A stretch of DNA of 64,000 nucleotides from Polytrichum commune (lineage: Eukaryota; Streptophyta; Polytrichopsida; Polytrichales; Polytrichaceae). The notes under the pieces were generated by a model. The model saw only the letters and a program-made list of their open reading frames with translations. It was not told the origin of the DNA and made no database searches. The stretch is taken from positions 48,417,169-48,481,168 of the forward strand of contig OX485806.1 of the NCBI GenBank assembly GCA_950295325.1. Direction: 5' to 3'. Position 1 is the first letter of the stretch; each line of letters starts with the position of its first letter. Made by a program: the position numbers and the translations under genes. This document shows, piece by piece, positions 44,390-55,399 of this stretch.

Positions 44390-44725
44390 GAGAATGAAGA
44401 GAGTAGAACACTCACAATAGCTCTAAATCTCTCTTCAAATGCATACAAGTAGTCAAGCTATCTCTCATTCCACCAAGGGAGAATCCAAGAGTGTAAGTAG
44501 AGGGAGAAGAACTCAAGATTTATTGCAAAATCATGCAATCTACACCTCACACAAGCTCTCTCCACACACTAACTCACAAGACTTGACTTGGCAAGAATGC
44601 CAAACCAAGGAGGAGGCTCCTCACTTAGGAGCCTTCCTCTCCACATCTAGATTCATCCATCCAAATCTAGATGGATGAAATCCAACGGATAAGGTGCGGC
44701 CGTCGACGCCGCATACCGTGACAGC
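44390..44725 (-). mobile_element. LTR segment of element 5 (5' copy)
   Basis: A 336-bp block nearly identical to 34495-34828. On the element strand it starts GCTGTCACGGTATGCGGC and ends CTCTTCATTCTC. It lacks the TGTCG..CGACA repeats that flank the 3' copy, so the outer edge of the 5' LTR appears truncated, with unrelated sequence beginning at 44726 (ATATTTAATTCC). Confidence 0.8.
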
Positions 44726-45795
44726 ATATTTAATTCCCTTCCAAAAATCTAAGTACTCACGTTATACCCCTATCATCCGGGTTGAGCTTGGGCACCTGCA
44801 AGTGCAGGACACCTTCACCGAAGGGCTTGTGTGATATTTTTAGGCTCCCACATAAGGGGGTGGCCAAAAACTCCACATTTGGGTTGACAAAATTTGAAAA
44901 GTTTCATTTACATTACCGCACAATTGAAACTTTAGGATTTCAATGTTCTCAAATAATTTTTTGGTTTTTATATTGTTCTGTTGTATCCATCTGAGGAGGA
45001 AACACTTTAAGATATAATTGAAATCAACAAGGATGGTCCCCAATCCTTACATGAAGACGTGGCCACATAAACCAGAAAACAAAAAAAATAAAAAAAATTG
45101 ATAGTCCACCTACACCTCTAAATATAACTACCAATAATACAACATGTAGATCTACTCCTATGGACGTTGAAAATTTGTTTTTCTTACAATAAGTTTTGAT
45201 TGTGGTTCAACAACCTACAGGGCCTTCTTCATCGTTGGTTCAAGTGTTGTTGGAAAACATCATTGTTTTTGGGTGGATATCAACTCTGTCACATCCTCTA
45301 TTATTGAAGACTTACGACTTTGTAAAACAAATGAGCATCTACATATTTACTTTGATGATTCAATAATTGTATCTAGTTGTTAGTTTCTAATCCTCATATG
45401 AAATTGCTATCATTTTTTCTAATGTTGTGTTGGTGTTTGCAAGTGCAATTTAATGATGTGCGTACAACACAATTTTCAATTGATACTTGTTTGCACAAAG
45501 GATTTGACTTGGTGATTGCATATTTGCCTAAAAAACTTCCCGTGCCTCTTATATCAAAATGGAACAAATACAATAGTGATAAGATAGACGTAATTTTTTG
45601 AATTCTCATTCCACTTTCTTCACGATGATACATACATTCTTTTATTCATGCCAAAATCCAAGAATGTTCAACTTGATGTTCGAATATTTGCTCAAACTTA
45701 CGCATTTTTTTCTTTAGAGATTTGTAGGGTAATAACTTCATGCATCTATGCTCAGGTGTGGATACATATGCAAAGGTATGTGTAGCTAATAATTT
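44726..45795. other. Intergenic sequence, nothing recognised
   Basis: AT-rich sequence with one 74-codon plus-strand frame (45377-45601) of unknown meaning. It may be heavily decayed upstream coding sequence of the Copia remnant at 45825, but I cannot match a domain. Confidence 0.4.
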
Positions 45796-45824
45796 CTTCA
45801 AATAACTTATATGATAGCATCAAT

Positions 45825-46153
45825 GTGGGCGTGAGAAACGCTCATAAACTTATGTCCACAATGTTGTTGGAAGATGTGGGATACGCGCAAGAAGGACCGG
45901 CATCCATCATGTGTGACAATCAAAGATGCATTGCACTTGCAAAGAATCCCACATACCATTTTCGCTCCAGACATGTCGATGTACAACATCACTTTATTAG
46001 AGAGAAATTAAAAAACCAAAAGATAATTTTGAAATATTGTCCAATGTAGGATATGATAGTGGACGTGCTAACCAAACCACTTGCAAAGAATAAGCATTAA
46101 GCATTAACAAAAGAAATGGGTTTAAAAGCCTTTGACTACTCGCAAAGTGGGAG
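45825..46153 (+). pseudogene. Ty1/Copia RNase H C-terminus and polypurine tract
   Basis: Plus-strand reading gives LLEDVGYAQEGPASIMCDNQ, IALAKNP, RSRHVDVQHHFIRE and, after a stop, DMIVDVLTKPLAKNKH, the highly conserved end of Copia polyproteins (the RNase H DNQ..A..NP and KHI/VD..HHF motifs). At least two in-frame stops (near 46050 and 46100) show decay. The coding part ends at GTGGGAG, a short polypurine tract, directly before an LTR start at 46154. Upstream gag, protease, integrase and RT are not recognisable. Confidence 0.85.
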
Positions 46154-47983
46154 TGTAGAAAGTAGAGCATTAGATTGTTTGTAGTCAATGGAAATGTAAT
46201 GGAAGAGGCATGAAAAAAATAAGGTTAGTATAAGGCCACTACGTTGGTCCGAGAGGGATAAAAGAACCAATCCCATGTTGTTTGTGTCAGCCCTAAACCC
46301 ACACCCTTATGCGTCTGTGTCCGGGTGAGAGCTCATGGCTCACATGTATTCCACTCTTCTCTCCAGCACTTGTTATTAGCTTCCCATGCTCACAATGTAG
46401 ATATCCAAACTCAAATCTTTATTCAAATCACATGAAATCAAAGTATTTAGAAATACTCTTTGTTCTTCATGTCTTAATTAAGTCCCAATCCCTACTTAAG
46501 GTCTAAGTATCACATCCTAGGCAACTGTTCTCTCCTACGTCCTATTCCAATAATATTAGCTGCACTCTATCCTTCTGCCCACAGCCTAAGTTATCAGGTT
46601 TTCTCAGTTGCATTGAACTGCTGGAATCAAAGCTCTGCTGTTGTGGCCACTCGCTGAGGCCCGTCACCCACCCGTCACAACTCCCCTGTCACCACTAGAG
46701 CTGCTGTCGAGTTGGTTGCCCTCGGACAATCAAACTCTGAGTGTCGAGGCATCTGTAATTCCCTTGCGCAGACAAACAGATTTAAACCCATCGTAGAGGC
46801 CTCAGCTTCGCTTTGCCGCTCCTCTGACCAACCCACTGCTCCGACTAACTTAGGGATGCAACCTCCTCATTAATCCCAGCCCCTAAGCTTACCCAATTAT
46901 GCTGAGCAGTTTGAACTTTGTTGAGACAACCCTTCTTTCTCCTCATGATTCCTTGCCAGTGCAAGCTGAATCGAAGCACTTCGAAGTTGCGGCCTAGTAA
47001 GATTTCTCCTCAGTAAGAGCTCGCCACAACCACATCCACAGGAAGCTCTCTCCCTGAGTTGACTCCTGACAATCTTTTCTCCACCCAACTCTCCAAGCTT
47101 ATATCGAATCTAATGTGTGTTGGTGTAAGCTACTGCTTGAAGTTGAGGGATCCTCTTCCTGGACCTCTGTCTTCAACTATGAGGTTAATGTGTGAAAATG
47201 TAGTTTCAGCAACCGCACTTCCCGTTCCGTAAATCCAGAATTGATCAGCTCTCGTCCCCAGAATCATTCTCCTATTCCTCCCTCTGTTTCCTATTTCCGC
47301 CGTGATTGCCTTCGGTGCCAAATCTTTCCCTCTTTACATACTGACTCCCGCCCAAGCTAAATTGCCCTTGGGCGGCCCCCTGCACTCTAACCAACTAGCC
47401 AAAAATCACCACCTGTGGTGGCCGCAACCGGCCTCCCGCTCCATTCTCCCACACTAGTTGTTGAAGAAATATAGTTTTTTCTCCTGCTGCAGCTCATTCC
47501 AACCGCCACTTCCTACTTCCCGGAATTCTCTAGGGTGAAGAGCACCCTAACCCCCTAAATGAACAGTCACACTGCCAAACTAAACCAAATAAAACCCAGC
47601 TCTCGTTGGCCTAAGAACGAAGCCTAAGAAAACCCTTAACTAACTTCCAATTTAATCACTATACTTTTCAAGCACTAAATACTACCGTACAAGTCTAAAG
47701 TTTAAATTGCAATCCAACTCAAAGTCCCACTCTTTTTATGTTTTTGAATGCTTGACTAAAAATCCAAACCTAAGTTTTAATAAATAAAAAGGGTTAAGAA
47801 CACATGCGAGCACTGTATTGGGCTCACAGTTTGTATGAGGCAAGGATATAAAGAAAATTAATAAAATGCAAAGCAAGGAGAGAATGAGATCATCTCACTC
47901 CGTCCATTGTTCATATGCCTTTGTGTATGAGTATACGCTTGTGTAATCTCATCTCTAGTCCTATTGAGTTACAATACACTACA
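46154..47983 (+). mobile_element. Copia 3' LTR interrupted by a family II solo LTR
   Basis: The outer LTR starts TGTAGAAAGTAGAGCATTAG at 46154, continues to 46284, and resumes at 47834 (ATGAGGCAAGG) to about 47983 (GAGTTACAATACA). A related, shorter copy lies at 48963-49220, sharing AACATTAGATTGTTTGTA, ATAAGGTT, CATATGCCTTTGTGTATG and CTTGTGTAATCT. Without the insertion the LTR would be about 280 bp. Confidence 0.8.
46285..47828. mobile_element. Solo LTR, family II, with GTTTG target duplication
   Basis: 1544 bp, from TGTCAGCCC to TTGGGCTCACA, flanked by perfect GTTTG duplications (46280-46284 and 47829-47833). The start resembles 5336 in its CACCC..CCGGGTGnGnG block. No coding sequence. It lies inside a Copia LTR, so it is younger than that element. 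Confidence 0.93.
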
Positions 47984-48618
47984 CCACTCACGAATACTAT
48001 ATTGCACACTAGCTTAAGGGTGGCCAATGCAATATTACATTAGCTTTAGACAATTATATTGCACTAAAAGAATAGTGGATTAAAGCAAGATAGACCTGCA
48101 TCTATAGCATATCCACCAGCACATGGATGCCTTCCACAGACTGCATATTACCATTTTTCAAATGACAATCAGTTTCAGTTCGGCAAAAAACCAATGGCCT
48201 GCCAACTCTGCTGCTTGGAGAATCTTATTTGTTGTAATCACCTACACACATGTGAAGCCTAGTCATTCTTCCATTAGTTGATATGGATTTCAAAGTTTGA
48301 AACATCCATTGCCCCCTCCGTTTTTACATCACACTGGAATTGAATCTGCTTCAAACTGTGTCTGATTTCTCTCAATTTGCTAATCTTCTTTGCAAGAAAT
48401 GAATTTAGGTGATCACCAGCACTATATGGGGATAATAAACATGTCACAGGTTCACCACCATCCTACAATAATAACACCAAACACACTTAGATTGCCGGAA
48501 ACCTCTACATCCTAAATTCTTGATCAACTTAGACTCCACCGTCTGATTATATATTCTTGTCCATTCTCACGGTAAGTGCTCATCAATCTTCTAAATCGCA
48601 GGTGCTGAAATTAGAAAC
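47984..48618. other. Sequence between Copia LTR and kinesin-like exon; possible captured intron
   Basis: No coding frame of note. It ends in a plausible splice acceptor (CTTCTAAATCGCAG at about 48600) directly upstream of the kinesin-like exon, so part of it may be host intron captured with the exon. Confidence 0.35.
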
Positions 48619-48880
48619 AAATGTCAGTTTTGAAGAGGAAAGTGACGAAGCTGAGGAGCTCAATTAGGATCTTGCTCTGTAACCTGTGCACTCACCTGAC
48701 ACTTCGAAAATGCAGTTTGAGGAGCAAAGGGCACACATCCTAAAGCTTTGGGACATGTGGCATATTTCTGTAATCCATAGAATACAATTCTACCTATTTT
48801 TAAAGGGAGACCTTGCTAATGCAATCTACATGGACATAGAGCTGAGGCGCTTTACATGGCTTCAGAGAATTCGAGCCCAT
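48600..48880 (+). pseudogene. Fragment resembling the C-terminus of a KIN-7/NACK-type plant kinesin
   Basis: The 76-codon plus-strand frame 48686-48916 contains EEQRAHILKLWDMWHISVIH, QFYLFLKGD, AIYMDIELRRFTWLQ. This closely fits the C-terminal domain of NPK1-activating-type kinesins (pattern ..II-LW..[32 protein letters not shown]), a plant-specific module that in intact proteins lies far C-terminal to the motor. Only this module is present, with no motor or coiled coil nearby. A splice-acceptor-like CGCAG lies at about 48610, and an in-frame stop precedes the frame. It lies between two Copia LTR copies in the same orientation, which suggests a captured or retrotransposed gene piece. The assignment is from memory of the family pattern. 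Confidence 0.68.
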
Positions 48881-48962
48881 AGTCTCAATACAACCAATAT
48901 AAGGTCAACACACTAAAGGAACACTTATTACCTATCAATCTTCTCTCAAACAAGTGAGTTCC

Positions 48963-49220
48963 TATAGAAGGTGGAACATTAGATTGTTTGTACTCATAAA
49001 AATGCAATACTAGAAGGAATAAGGTTGTAATATGCCTACGAGGTTGGTCTGTAGTGGGAAGAGAGTTATCCCATAGTATTTGTACGAACCAAGTTGAAAA
49101 TGAGCAATAAAAGGCAAGGCAAAGGGTGGAAGAGACCATCTCACTCCAAGCATTGTTCGTATGCCTTTGTGTATGTATAAGTGCTTGTGTAATCTGATCT
49201 GTAGTCATATTGACTTTCAA
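48963..49220 (+). mobile_element. Copia LTR, second copy
   Basis: Starts TATAGAAGGTGGAACATTAG (decayed from TGTAGAAAGTAGAGC) and is collinear with the LTR at 46154-47983 minus its insertion, ending near CATATTGACTTTCAATA. It is preceded by AAGTGAGTTCC, aligning with the polypurine tract of the first copy. Roughly 75-80 percent identity by eye. Confidence 0.75.
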
Positions 49221-49429
49221 TAGCTTATGGGCCCACTTATGCAAGTGGAGAGGCTAGATATTTAATTGCTTTGAGGTAGCGGAATGGTTTTTGAGGGGTT
49301 GGCGCTTTGGAGCGTTGGAGGTGTCCAATGATGCATTTGGTTGTTGTAAGTGGTGCTCTATTCTTTGCTCTTGTTTGAATGCATGTTTGATACAAAGAGT
49401 GTTGACTTGAATGGTTTGAGAGCATTTGC

Positions 49430-50600
49430 ATCTATTTGAAAGCATTGGAGGTGTTTAAGGTTGAAGAGCATCTGACTTTAGTGTTTTGAAGGTTGAGAGG
49501 TTTGCTTAAAAATATTGAAGATGTTTAGACTTCAAGGGCATTTGACTTGAATAACTTGAATGTTTAAGGACTTATTTAAGAGCATTGAAGGTGTTTAGAC
49601 TCCAAGAGCATTTGACCTGTAAACCTTGAGTGTTGAAAGATTTTTTTGATAGATTTGGTGTTTAGACTTCAAGAATATCTAACTTGAATGTTTTAAGTAT
49701 TTAAAAGCTTATATAGGAGGCTTGAGTATTAAGAGGCATATTTGAAAGGATTGGAGGTGTTTAGATTTTAAAAGCATCTTCGTTGATTCTCTTCAGTGGT
49801 TTAAGACTTATTTGTGAAGCTTAAGTATTGTAAGGTTTGCTTGAAACCATTCAAGGTGTTTTGAGTTCAAAGAAATGTTGTTTGTATATCTTGAATGTAA
49901 TTTGATATCAAAACCATCTTAATTGAGTGATTGGAAAGCGCAAAGGGTACATTTGAAAGAAAATTCATTCATTTGAATAAAACAAAATCTAATTTAAGTG
50001 ATTAAAAAATCCTAACATACATTTGAGAACAACTGGACGCAATTAAGGCATGAAAGATCTGACTTAAGTGCTTAGAATGTCTTTAGGCACTTTGGAGAAG
50101 AATTGGACCCATTTGAAGTCAAGGATATCCAACTTGGGCGATTTGATAATTCTAGGGCATATTTGAGAGCAAAAACACGTATTTGTGAGGAAATAGATTT
50201 GATTTGAATGATATGAAAGTCCAAAAATCCATTTGACACCACAAGAATATTTTTGAATCGGAATGGACCTTATTGGAGTGGATTCCAGTGAAAGCACAAA
50301 ATTTGAAAGGAAAATGATTACTTGGACATTAAAAAGATGTTATTTAAACACATAGAGTTGCAATGATACATTAAAAGAGCAAGGAGATTTATTCGAATAT
50401 GTCATGAATATTTGAAGGCTTCTTTGAGGGCATTGAACGTATTTGGAGTTTGAAATGACATGACTCTAGTCATTTGAATGTTGAAAAGTTTACTTGAGAG
50501 ATAGGCTAGCTATTTGATTTCAAAAGAAACACACTTGAGTGCTTTGACTCATTTGAATGTTGGAAAAAAAATTTGAATGATAAGCTATCCATTTGAGTTC
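49430..50600. repeat. Degenerate tandem repeat region, units of about 65-95 bp
   Basis: Repeated words GTGTTTAGACTTCAAGAGCAT, TTTGACTTGAATnnnTTGAATG, TTAAGnCTTATTTnnGAG and, later, CATTTGAnnnCAAAA recur at irregular 60-100 bp spacing, with increasing divergence toward 50600. No coding frame is preserved. Confidence 0.6.
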
Positions 50601-50614
50601 AAAAAGAGCATACT

Positions 50615-51258
50615 TGTCACAAACCTTGCTAGTTTTCCTTAACTAATCTTGATTGGTGCCCAACTCTAGCAAGTGCCACGTGTGCTAACCTGCACATCCC
50701 ACACACATGCTTAGTTAGCTCCCCATACTGCAAACCTCCAAGCTCATGACTTGGTCACCAAACCATCCTACACATGCATTCATGATTCTTTCCTTAATAA
50801 ATAGCCAATGATTAGATGTGGACTTCCATTCAAGGAAGTTCACTCTTGAATTGATCATCGTGTTGCCAAAACAACATTGTAACAACCCAAAGCATAGTTC
50901 CCAAGTATGCTCTAGGTGGGGTCGGTTGGCAAAGCCGCCTCACCTATATAAACCTCTAGGACTTTGGGTAGGGCCCCTACCCCACCGTCCGGTATCCTTT
51001 TATCTTTCTATGAAGGTTGGGGCCATGTAGATATTGTCCCTTATTCGTTGGGGCTAGAAGCCCCGAGTAGCTTTAGCCCACCATAACTTCTTCTAATGAT
51101 CTCTGATGTATCAAGCAACCACTCTATCGGCATCTTCTCTTTGCGTAGATGTTGATGGATCCCTCACTTGCTCCATTCAGGCAAGTATTGAGGAAGTTAT
51201 TGTTGTTCAAACCTAGGCAGTCCCGGGCGCCACTCTCAGGTAACTGCTGGAGCGTGAC
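50615..51258. mobile_element. LTR fragment, family I, cut at the edge of a MULE-like element
   Basis: Starts TGTCACAAACCTTGCTAG and follows the family consensus through GGACTTCCATTCAAGGAAGTTC and GCAGTCCCGGGCGCCACTC to about 51258. The remaining third of the LTR is missing and terminal-repeat-like sequence of the transposase-bearing element begins. The missing end is not found elsewhere in the window. Confidence 0.8.
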
Positions 51259-51261
51259 TTG

Positions 51262-51480
51262 TATGCGAGCGATGGGCGGAGAGCGGAGAACGGAGAGTGG
51301 AGAATTGGAGAGCAGACAACGGAAAATGGATAACACAATCCAAATATAGAATATTTATGCTAAATTTAGTTTTCGAATTTTAGCTTTTTGGAATATTATG
51401 TGAATATTATGTGAATATTTCTTTTTTTGGCCAATTTTTGAGACCTCTAACCGTGGACCCAGGGGGTTTAAAAATTGATA
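51262..51480 (+). repeat. Candidate terminal repeat of MULE-like element 1
   Basis: Contains GCGAGCGATGGGCGGAGAGCGGAGAACGGAGAGTGG at 51272-51306, a short imperfect tandem of GGAGA(A)CGGAGA words, followed by AT-rich sequence. A similarly built segment (GCGAGCGTAGAGTAGTGAGC then GGTGAGTAGTGAGCGG) lies at 60350-60390, at the corresponding distance beyond the second transposase gene. Confidence 0.45.
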
Positions 51481-51485
51481 AATTC

Positions 51486-54254
51486 CTATTTTTTTCCTAT
51501 TACCGTGCTATCACTTTCAAGAATGATGGGCATCTGCACAAGACGAGCCCTCACAACACGTCCTGAACCTCTTGGATGTGAGAAGTTTACCTTGTCAGGC
51601 TGATGAAACTCCTCTTCAGCTCCAAGAGGTAGATCTGCCTTTCGCTTCTTGGACCCGAATACCTCTTCTCCAGCCATGCGAGGAACACGGGTACAAAACT
51701 CTTCTGCTCCAGGCATGTCCAGCATGGGGTCTTCAAGCATTAAAGGATTACCTGTTTGCTTCGCCCTGCGCTCTACCATCCTTAGTTTGAGCTCTTTCTT
51801 TGTAGGGCCTGTTCCACCGACGTCACCTTTCAGGAACTGGTAGTAATTGACAACCTATAAGAAGCCTCGAACGAAGTCGTCTACTGTAACAACGTAGAGG
51901 TCACCGCCGCTGTTTCCAGACGCTTGAAGCCAGTTGTTGTGTATTGTTTTAGCTAGATTACATGAAGGCATTTCTGCTAGTTTTTCTTTTGAAAATTTAT
52001 GCAAGTACGTAGTGGAAGTAGTTAGAGATTAGTGAAGAGTTGTTTCATATTAGAGTACTGTGAAAAAAAGGAAAATAATATGAAATGTATTGGAAAAACA
52101 TACCCCGGTCATGAAGCCTCCCCATTGGCGATAACGGTAGTGCCAGAATGCAAGCCAGAGCTCTAGTTTGTTTAGGGCCTTCTCTATCATTGCCCCGGCG
52201 GATACCCACCATGCACGTAGCCCGTGGTACATACTCTCCGCTTCGTCCATGGTCCTCGCCGTCCTATACTGGTGGCACATCTTCTTGTGCTGCTCCCAGA
52301 GTTCTTCGGGAATGTACTTCTCGGTATACTTAACCATAGACTGGGTCTAGTGAAACTGACAGGTTCTTTCGCGGTCGTCCATGCGGTCCTCCTTCTTCCC
52401 GTTGCCATATATGACCCGAACTGCATTCCAGTTGGCCTGGGCGCTGTCGGCTATGAAACCCTTGAAGTTGGGCTTGACAATGCCATTTCTCTCCATGACA
52501 GCATTGAGATTTTCCAGAAAACGATCTGGGCATCAGAGTCCTCAGATTGCATGTCACAACTTGCAATGGTCATAACACGACAATATGTGGAGTCATACAC
52601 GTGGCATGCCATTGTGGTCCATTGTCTTACACGTTTGACATGGTCGAACATCATCCAGACATTCTCCAGATCTTTGCCGGGCTGCATATGCTTCACCAAG
52701 TCTACCCCACTACCAGGCCCGACTTTCGACATTTTGAAGACAAAAACCTTGTCAAGATCAGCCCCTTGACTTGGAAATTTGTTCTCCTGAATAAAGGCCC
52801 ATAAACTGATTCCACGGAGTTTGGTGATAGAGTCCATGACACCATATCTTCTGAGGAAACGGAAGCTCATGACCTTGTTGCGGATGTTTGGGGAAGCCAT
52901 GTCCTTGCATCGGTCAAATAGAGGAACAAGTTCCTCTAGACTAAGCTTCTTTGGTGGCGCATCATTGGGTTGAAGAAGATAGTTGCCAATTAAAACTTTG
53001 CTAGCCTCCAACACCACTGCACTCTTGGTAGCCTGGGGAGTCTTCTCGATCTGTTCTTCAATTAGGCCACTGATCTCAGCCTTAGTGTCTCTGTAGTCGC
53101 CCACCTTGACTGGGTGATCGTGAGTTCCTAGGTGGATACACGCTCTTGTATGGTTGATTTTGCCAGCCACATAATAAATCTTTGCTCCACATATAGCAAT
53201 ACATGCCGGGGGTTCTTTACATACCTTGCAAACAATAGTGGACTCAGTTGGGGGTGTTTGATCCACTACAAAGGCTTGCAGGGTACAACCTTCAAACTCT
53301 ATCTCGTTAATTTGGAAAATACGAGGACGGCGGATCAGATATTCGCAGTCCTTGTTGTTGCAACGCATGTATCCAACGCAGGCGGAAGAACGGAAGGACA
53401 AACCAAAGTCGTTTGTGATGTTGGTGGTGATGGTCTTCGTCCACACATGGCCGTCGTAACGCTTGTCCATTCCCTGCATAGACTTGGCCTGTGACCGTGC
53501 GGCCGTGTGACCAGCGGGTGGCAACTCAAATATGACGGCACTGGCATATTTTTTTCCCAGGCATTCCGGCGAGTTGTTTAAGTAATGGTAATATGCTAAC
53601 AGTATCTTGTGACAATTGATATACTTTAGGAGTGTTCCCACTAACTATGACCTTAGGCGGGGCCTTTGTGGGACTGCACTCTTCATCAGAAGAAAATGTT
53701 ATTACAGACTGAAATGTAACGTTTTCTATAATTGGCATATCGAGACCAGGCTCGAGGTTGACCTTCACATCACGTGGCAGAGGAGTTTGAATGGTGCAGG
53801 TAGAGGAAGAACGAGGAGTAAGGATCTCAGTAGATGCAGCCATCTGAGAATCAGTGAGGCCATACACTCAGTAACTACCTGGATGAAGATTCCAAAACAA
53901 GTTATTGTTCTCATGTCGCTGCGAAACCCGACCAAGGGTGTGTGTAAGCTCAGACGTGACAACGTCAAAAATATCCTCGTCAACAATAATAGTGTCTTCT
54001 CGGAAGCCGAACCGAAGACTCAAACGTTGTGACGTCACGTAAGCTAGTCCGTTCTCCTCCATCCGAAAGGTAAGTGGAACTCTAACTCCATCAGCATAGA
54101 AGACAACCATCCCCAACTCTCCGTTAGCAGGAAGATGAGCCATGATGAGGGGAATGAGGCCTTGCACTAAGAAGAAAATATGAAAGAGGATTCTGAACAT
54201 TGTGGGCCATCTATATATTACAAATGGGCTGCCAACGATAACGATATGATCCAC
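51486..54254 (-). pseudogene. MULE-like transposase with GCM/WRKY-type zinc finger, copy 1
   Basis: A minus-strand gene in pieces: N-terminal region 53868-54254, then 53526-53867, then a 52451-53641 frame. That frame opens with a zinc-binding domain like the GCM/WRKY-GCM1 class (SACVGYMRCNNKDCEYL, CKVCKEPPACIAIC, YYVAGK, HLGTHDHPV) and runs into a DDE core: Asp in HVYDSTYCRVM, then in other frames FIADSAQANWNAV (second Asp), ERTCQFH, and AESMYHGLRAWW (acidic). A splice donor follows GGFMTG. The last part, NLAKTIHNNWLQASG to 51486, has an in-frame stop. At least two frameshifts in A-runs (53550 and 52500) and a UAG for Trp at 52350 inactivate it. The product would excise and insert the element. 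TATATATAAATATA at about 54346 may be its promoter region. Confidence 0.82.
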
Positions 54255-54671
54255 ATGATGGATGAACTCTGAACGAAAGGTTCACTAATATTTTCAATAT
54301 GGAAACAACCATCCTTGAATCTAAAAGTGATGGGTAACGCTGTCACGATATATATAAATATAGCGTGCAAGTCATGGTAGACATTCTACTCGACAAGCAA
54401 TTAAATATGATTATTTGGCGCCGACTTAAAGCATAATTTATAACTAGGTCTAGAGATAGACTTCACGTTTCAAGACAGGAATAGAACGAATAACAAAGAC
54501 CCAATTGGGCATTAAATATAGGATTGTCCCTTGTGCGAACACTTGTATAAGTTCTCGTGATACTCATATTCTTTGTTTTAGAATCATAAGTTATAGACTC
54601 TCAAGTGCCGTAAGATGTGTTCGGTTCAAGGGAGGGTTTTGGGAGTGTTGGAGTAAACATGCTCTAGAAGG

Positions 54672-55229
54672 GTGATACCTGACATGCAAAACCATATCAA
54701 GAGAAGGAAAAAGAGAGGGAGGTTGTATTTCAGTAGCACTAAGGCATTGAAGACGAGTAGAATGGGGAGGAAGAAGGCACAACACAAAAGATACGAGACA
54801 AATGGAATTAACAAAGTTTTAGATTTTGAAGACAGAGGGGAGAACGCAACATTGTCGACGGTAGATGAATCTGAAGGTCCGTCAACATCCCGGGGCCGAG
54901 GATGTCAGTCTAGAGGAGCATCGAAAGAATTGGGGACGCAGTCCAATCCCGCATCGGAGGAGCACAGTGTGGAGGACGAGGTTGAAGAAACGAGCTCGAT
55001 GGAACCAGAAGGTGGGTTTCTAGAACCTATACTTGATTCTTGTGTTCACCTCAGATTAGGGGCCAGAGTGATTCAAAAGCATCGTGACAATGAACATTTG
55101 AGTAGGACAGACAAGATTTATGGACTGCGACGGAGGAGGTGCAGGCAAATGATATCAGGTTTGGGTTCTAGACGTTTAGGGTTTTGTTTTGGCGAGTCTA
55201 AGCACAAGTTTGAGGCTACAAGAGGCTAA
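54672..55229 (+). CDS. Basic/acidic low-complexity frame, possible first exon of the methyltransferase-like gene
   Basis: An open plus-strand frame divergent from transposase copy 1. A methionine in good context (AGAATGG at 54762) begins a basic stretch (MGRKKAQHKRYETNG), followed by an acidic Ser-rich segment (PSTSRGRG, HSVEDEVEETSSMEPE). No domain recognised. The composition resembles disordered nuclear N-termini. Because it points toward the gene at 56885-59993 and the stretch between is a tandem array with no gene, it could be that gene's first exon, with a donor-like GGTGGGTT at about 55013. This is inference; it may also be fortuitous. Confidence 0.35.
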   Translation: MIPDMQNHIKRRKKRGRLYFSSTKALKTSRMGRKKAQHKRYETNGINKVLDFEDRGENATLSTVDESEGPSTSRGRGCQSRGASKELGTQSNPASEEHSVEDEVEETSSMEPEGGFLEPILDSCVHLRLGARVIQKHRDNEHLSRTDKIYGLRRRRCRQMISGLGSRRLGFCFGESKHKFEATRG

Positions 55230-55399
55230 GTGAGGCTCGTCAAAATCAAGATTTTAGTGGTTCCGGTTGGAAGTGAGGCTGCCTGCAGAGGGTTTTAGTT
55301 GATGCACATAGAATGTTGGTTTTGCTTTATAAGGGTGTAGAGGGTTGTTTTGTACAAGTCTAAGCACAAGTTTGAGGTTGCAAGGGCTAAGTGACGCTC

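Noticed and set aside
52148-53494. Plus-strand frames of 60-180 codons opposite transposase copy 1
   Set aside because: They are antisense shadows of the transposase, whose similarity to copy 2 is on the minus strand.
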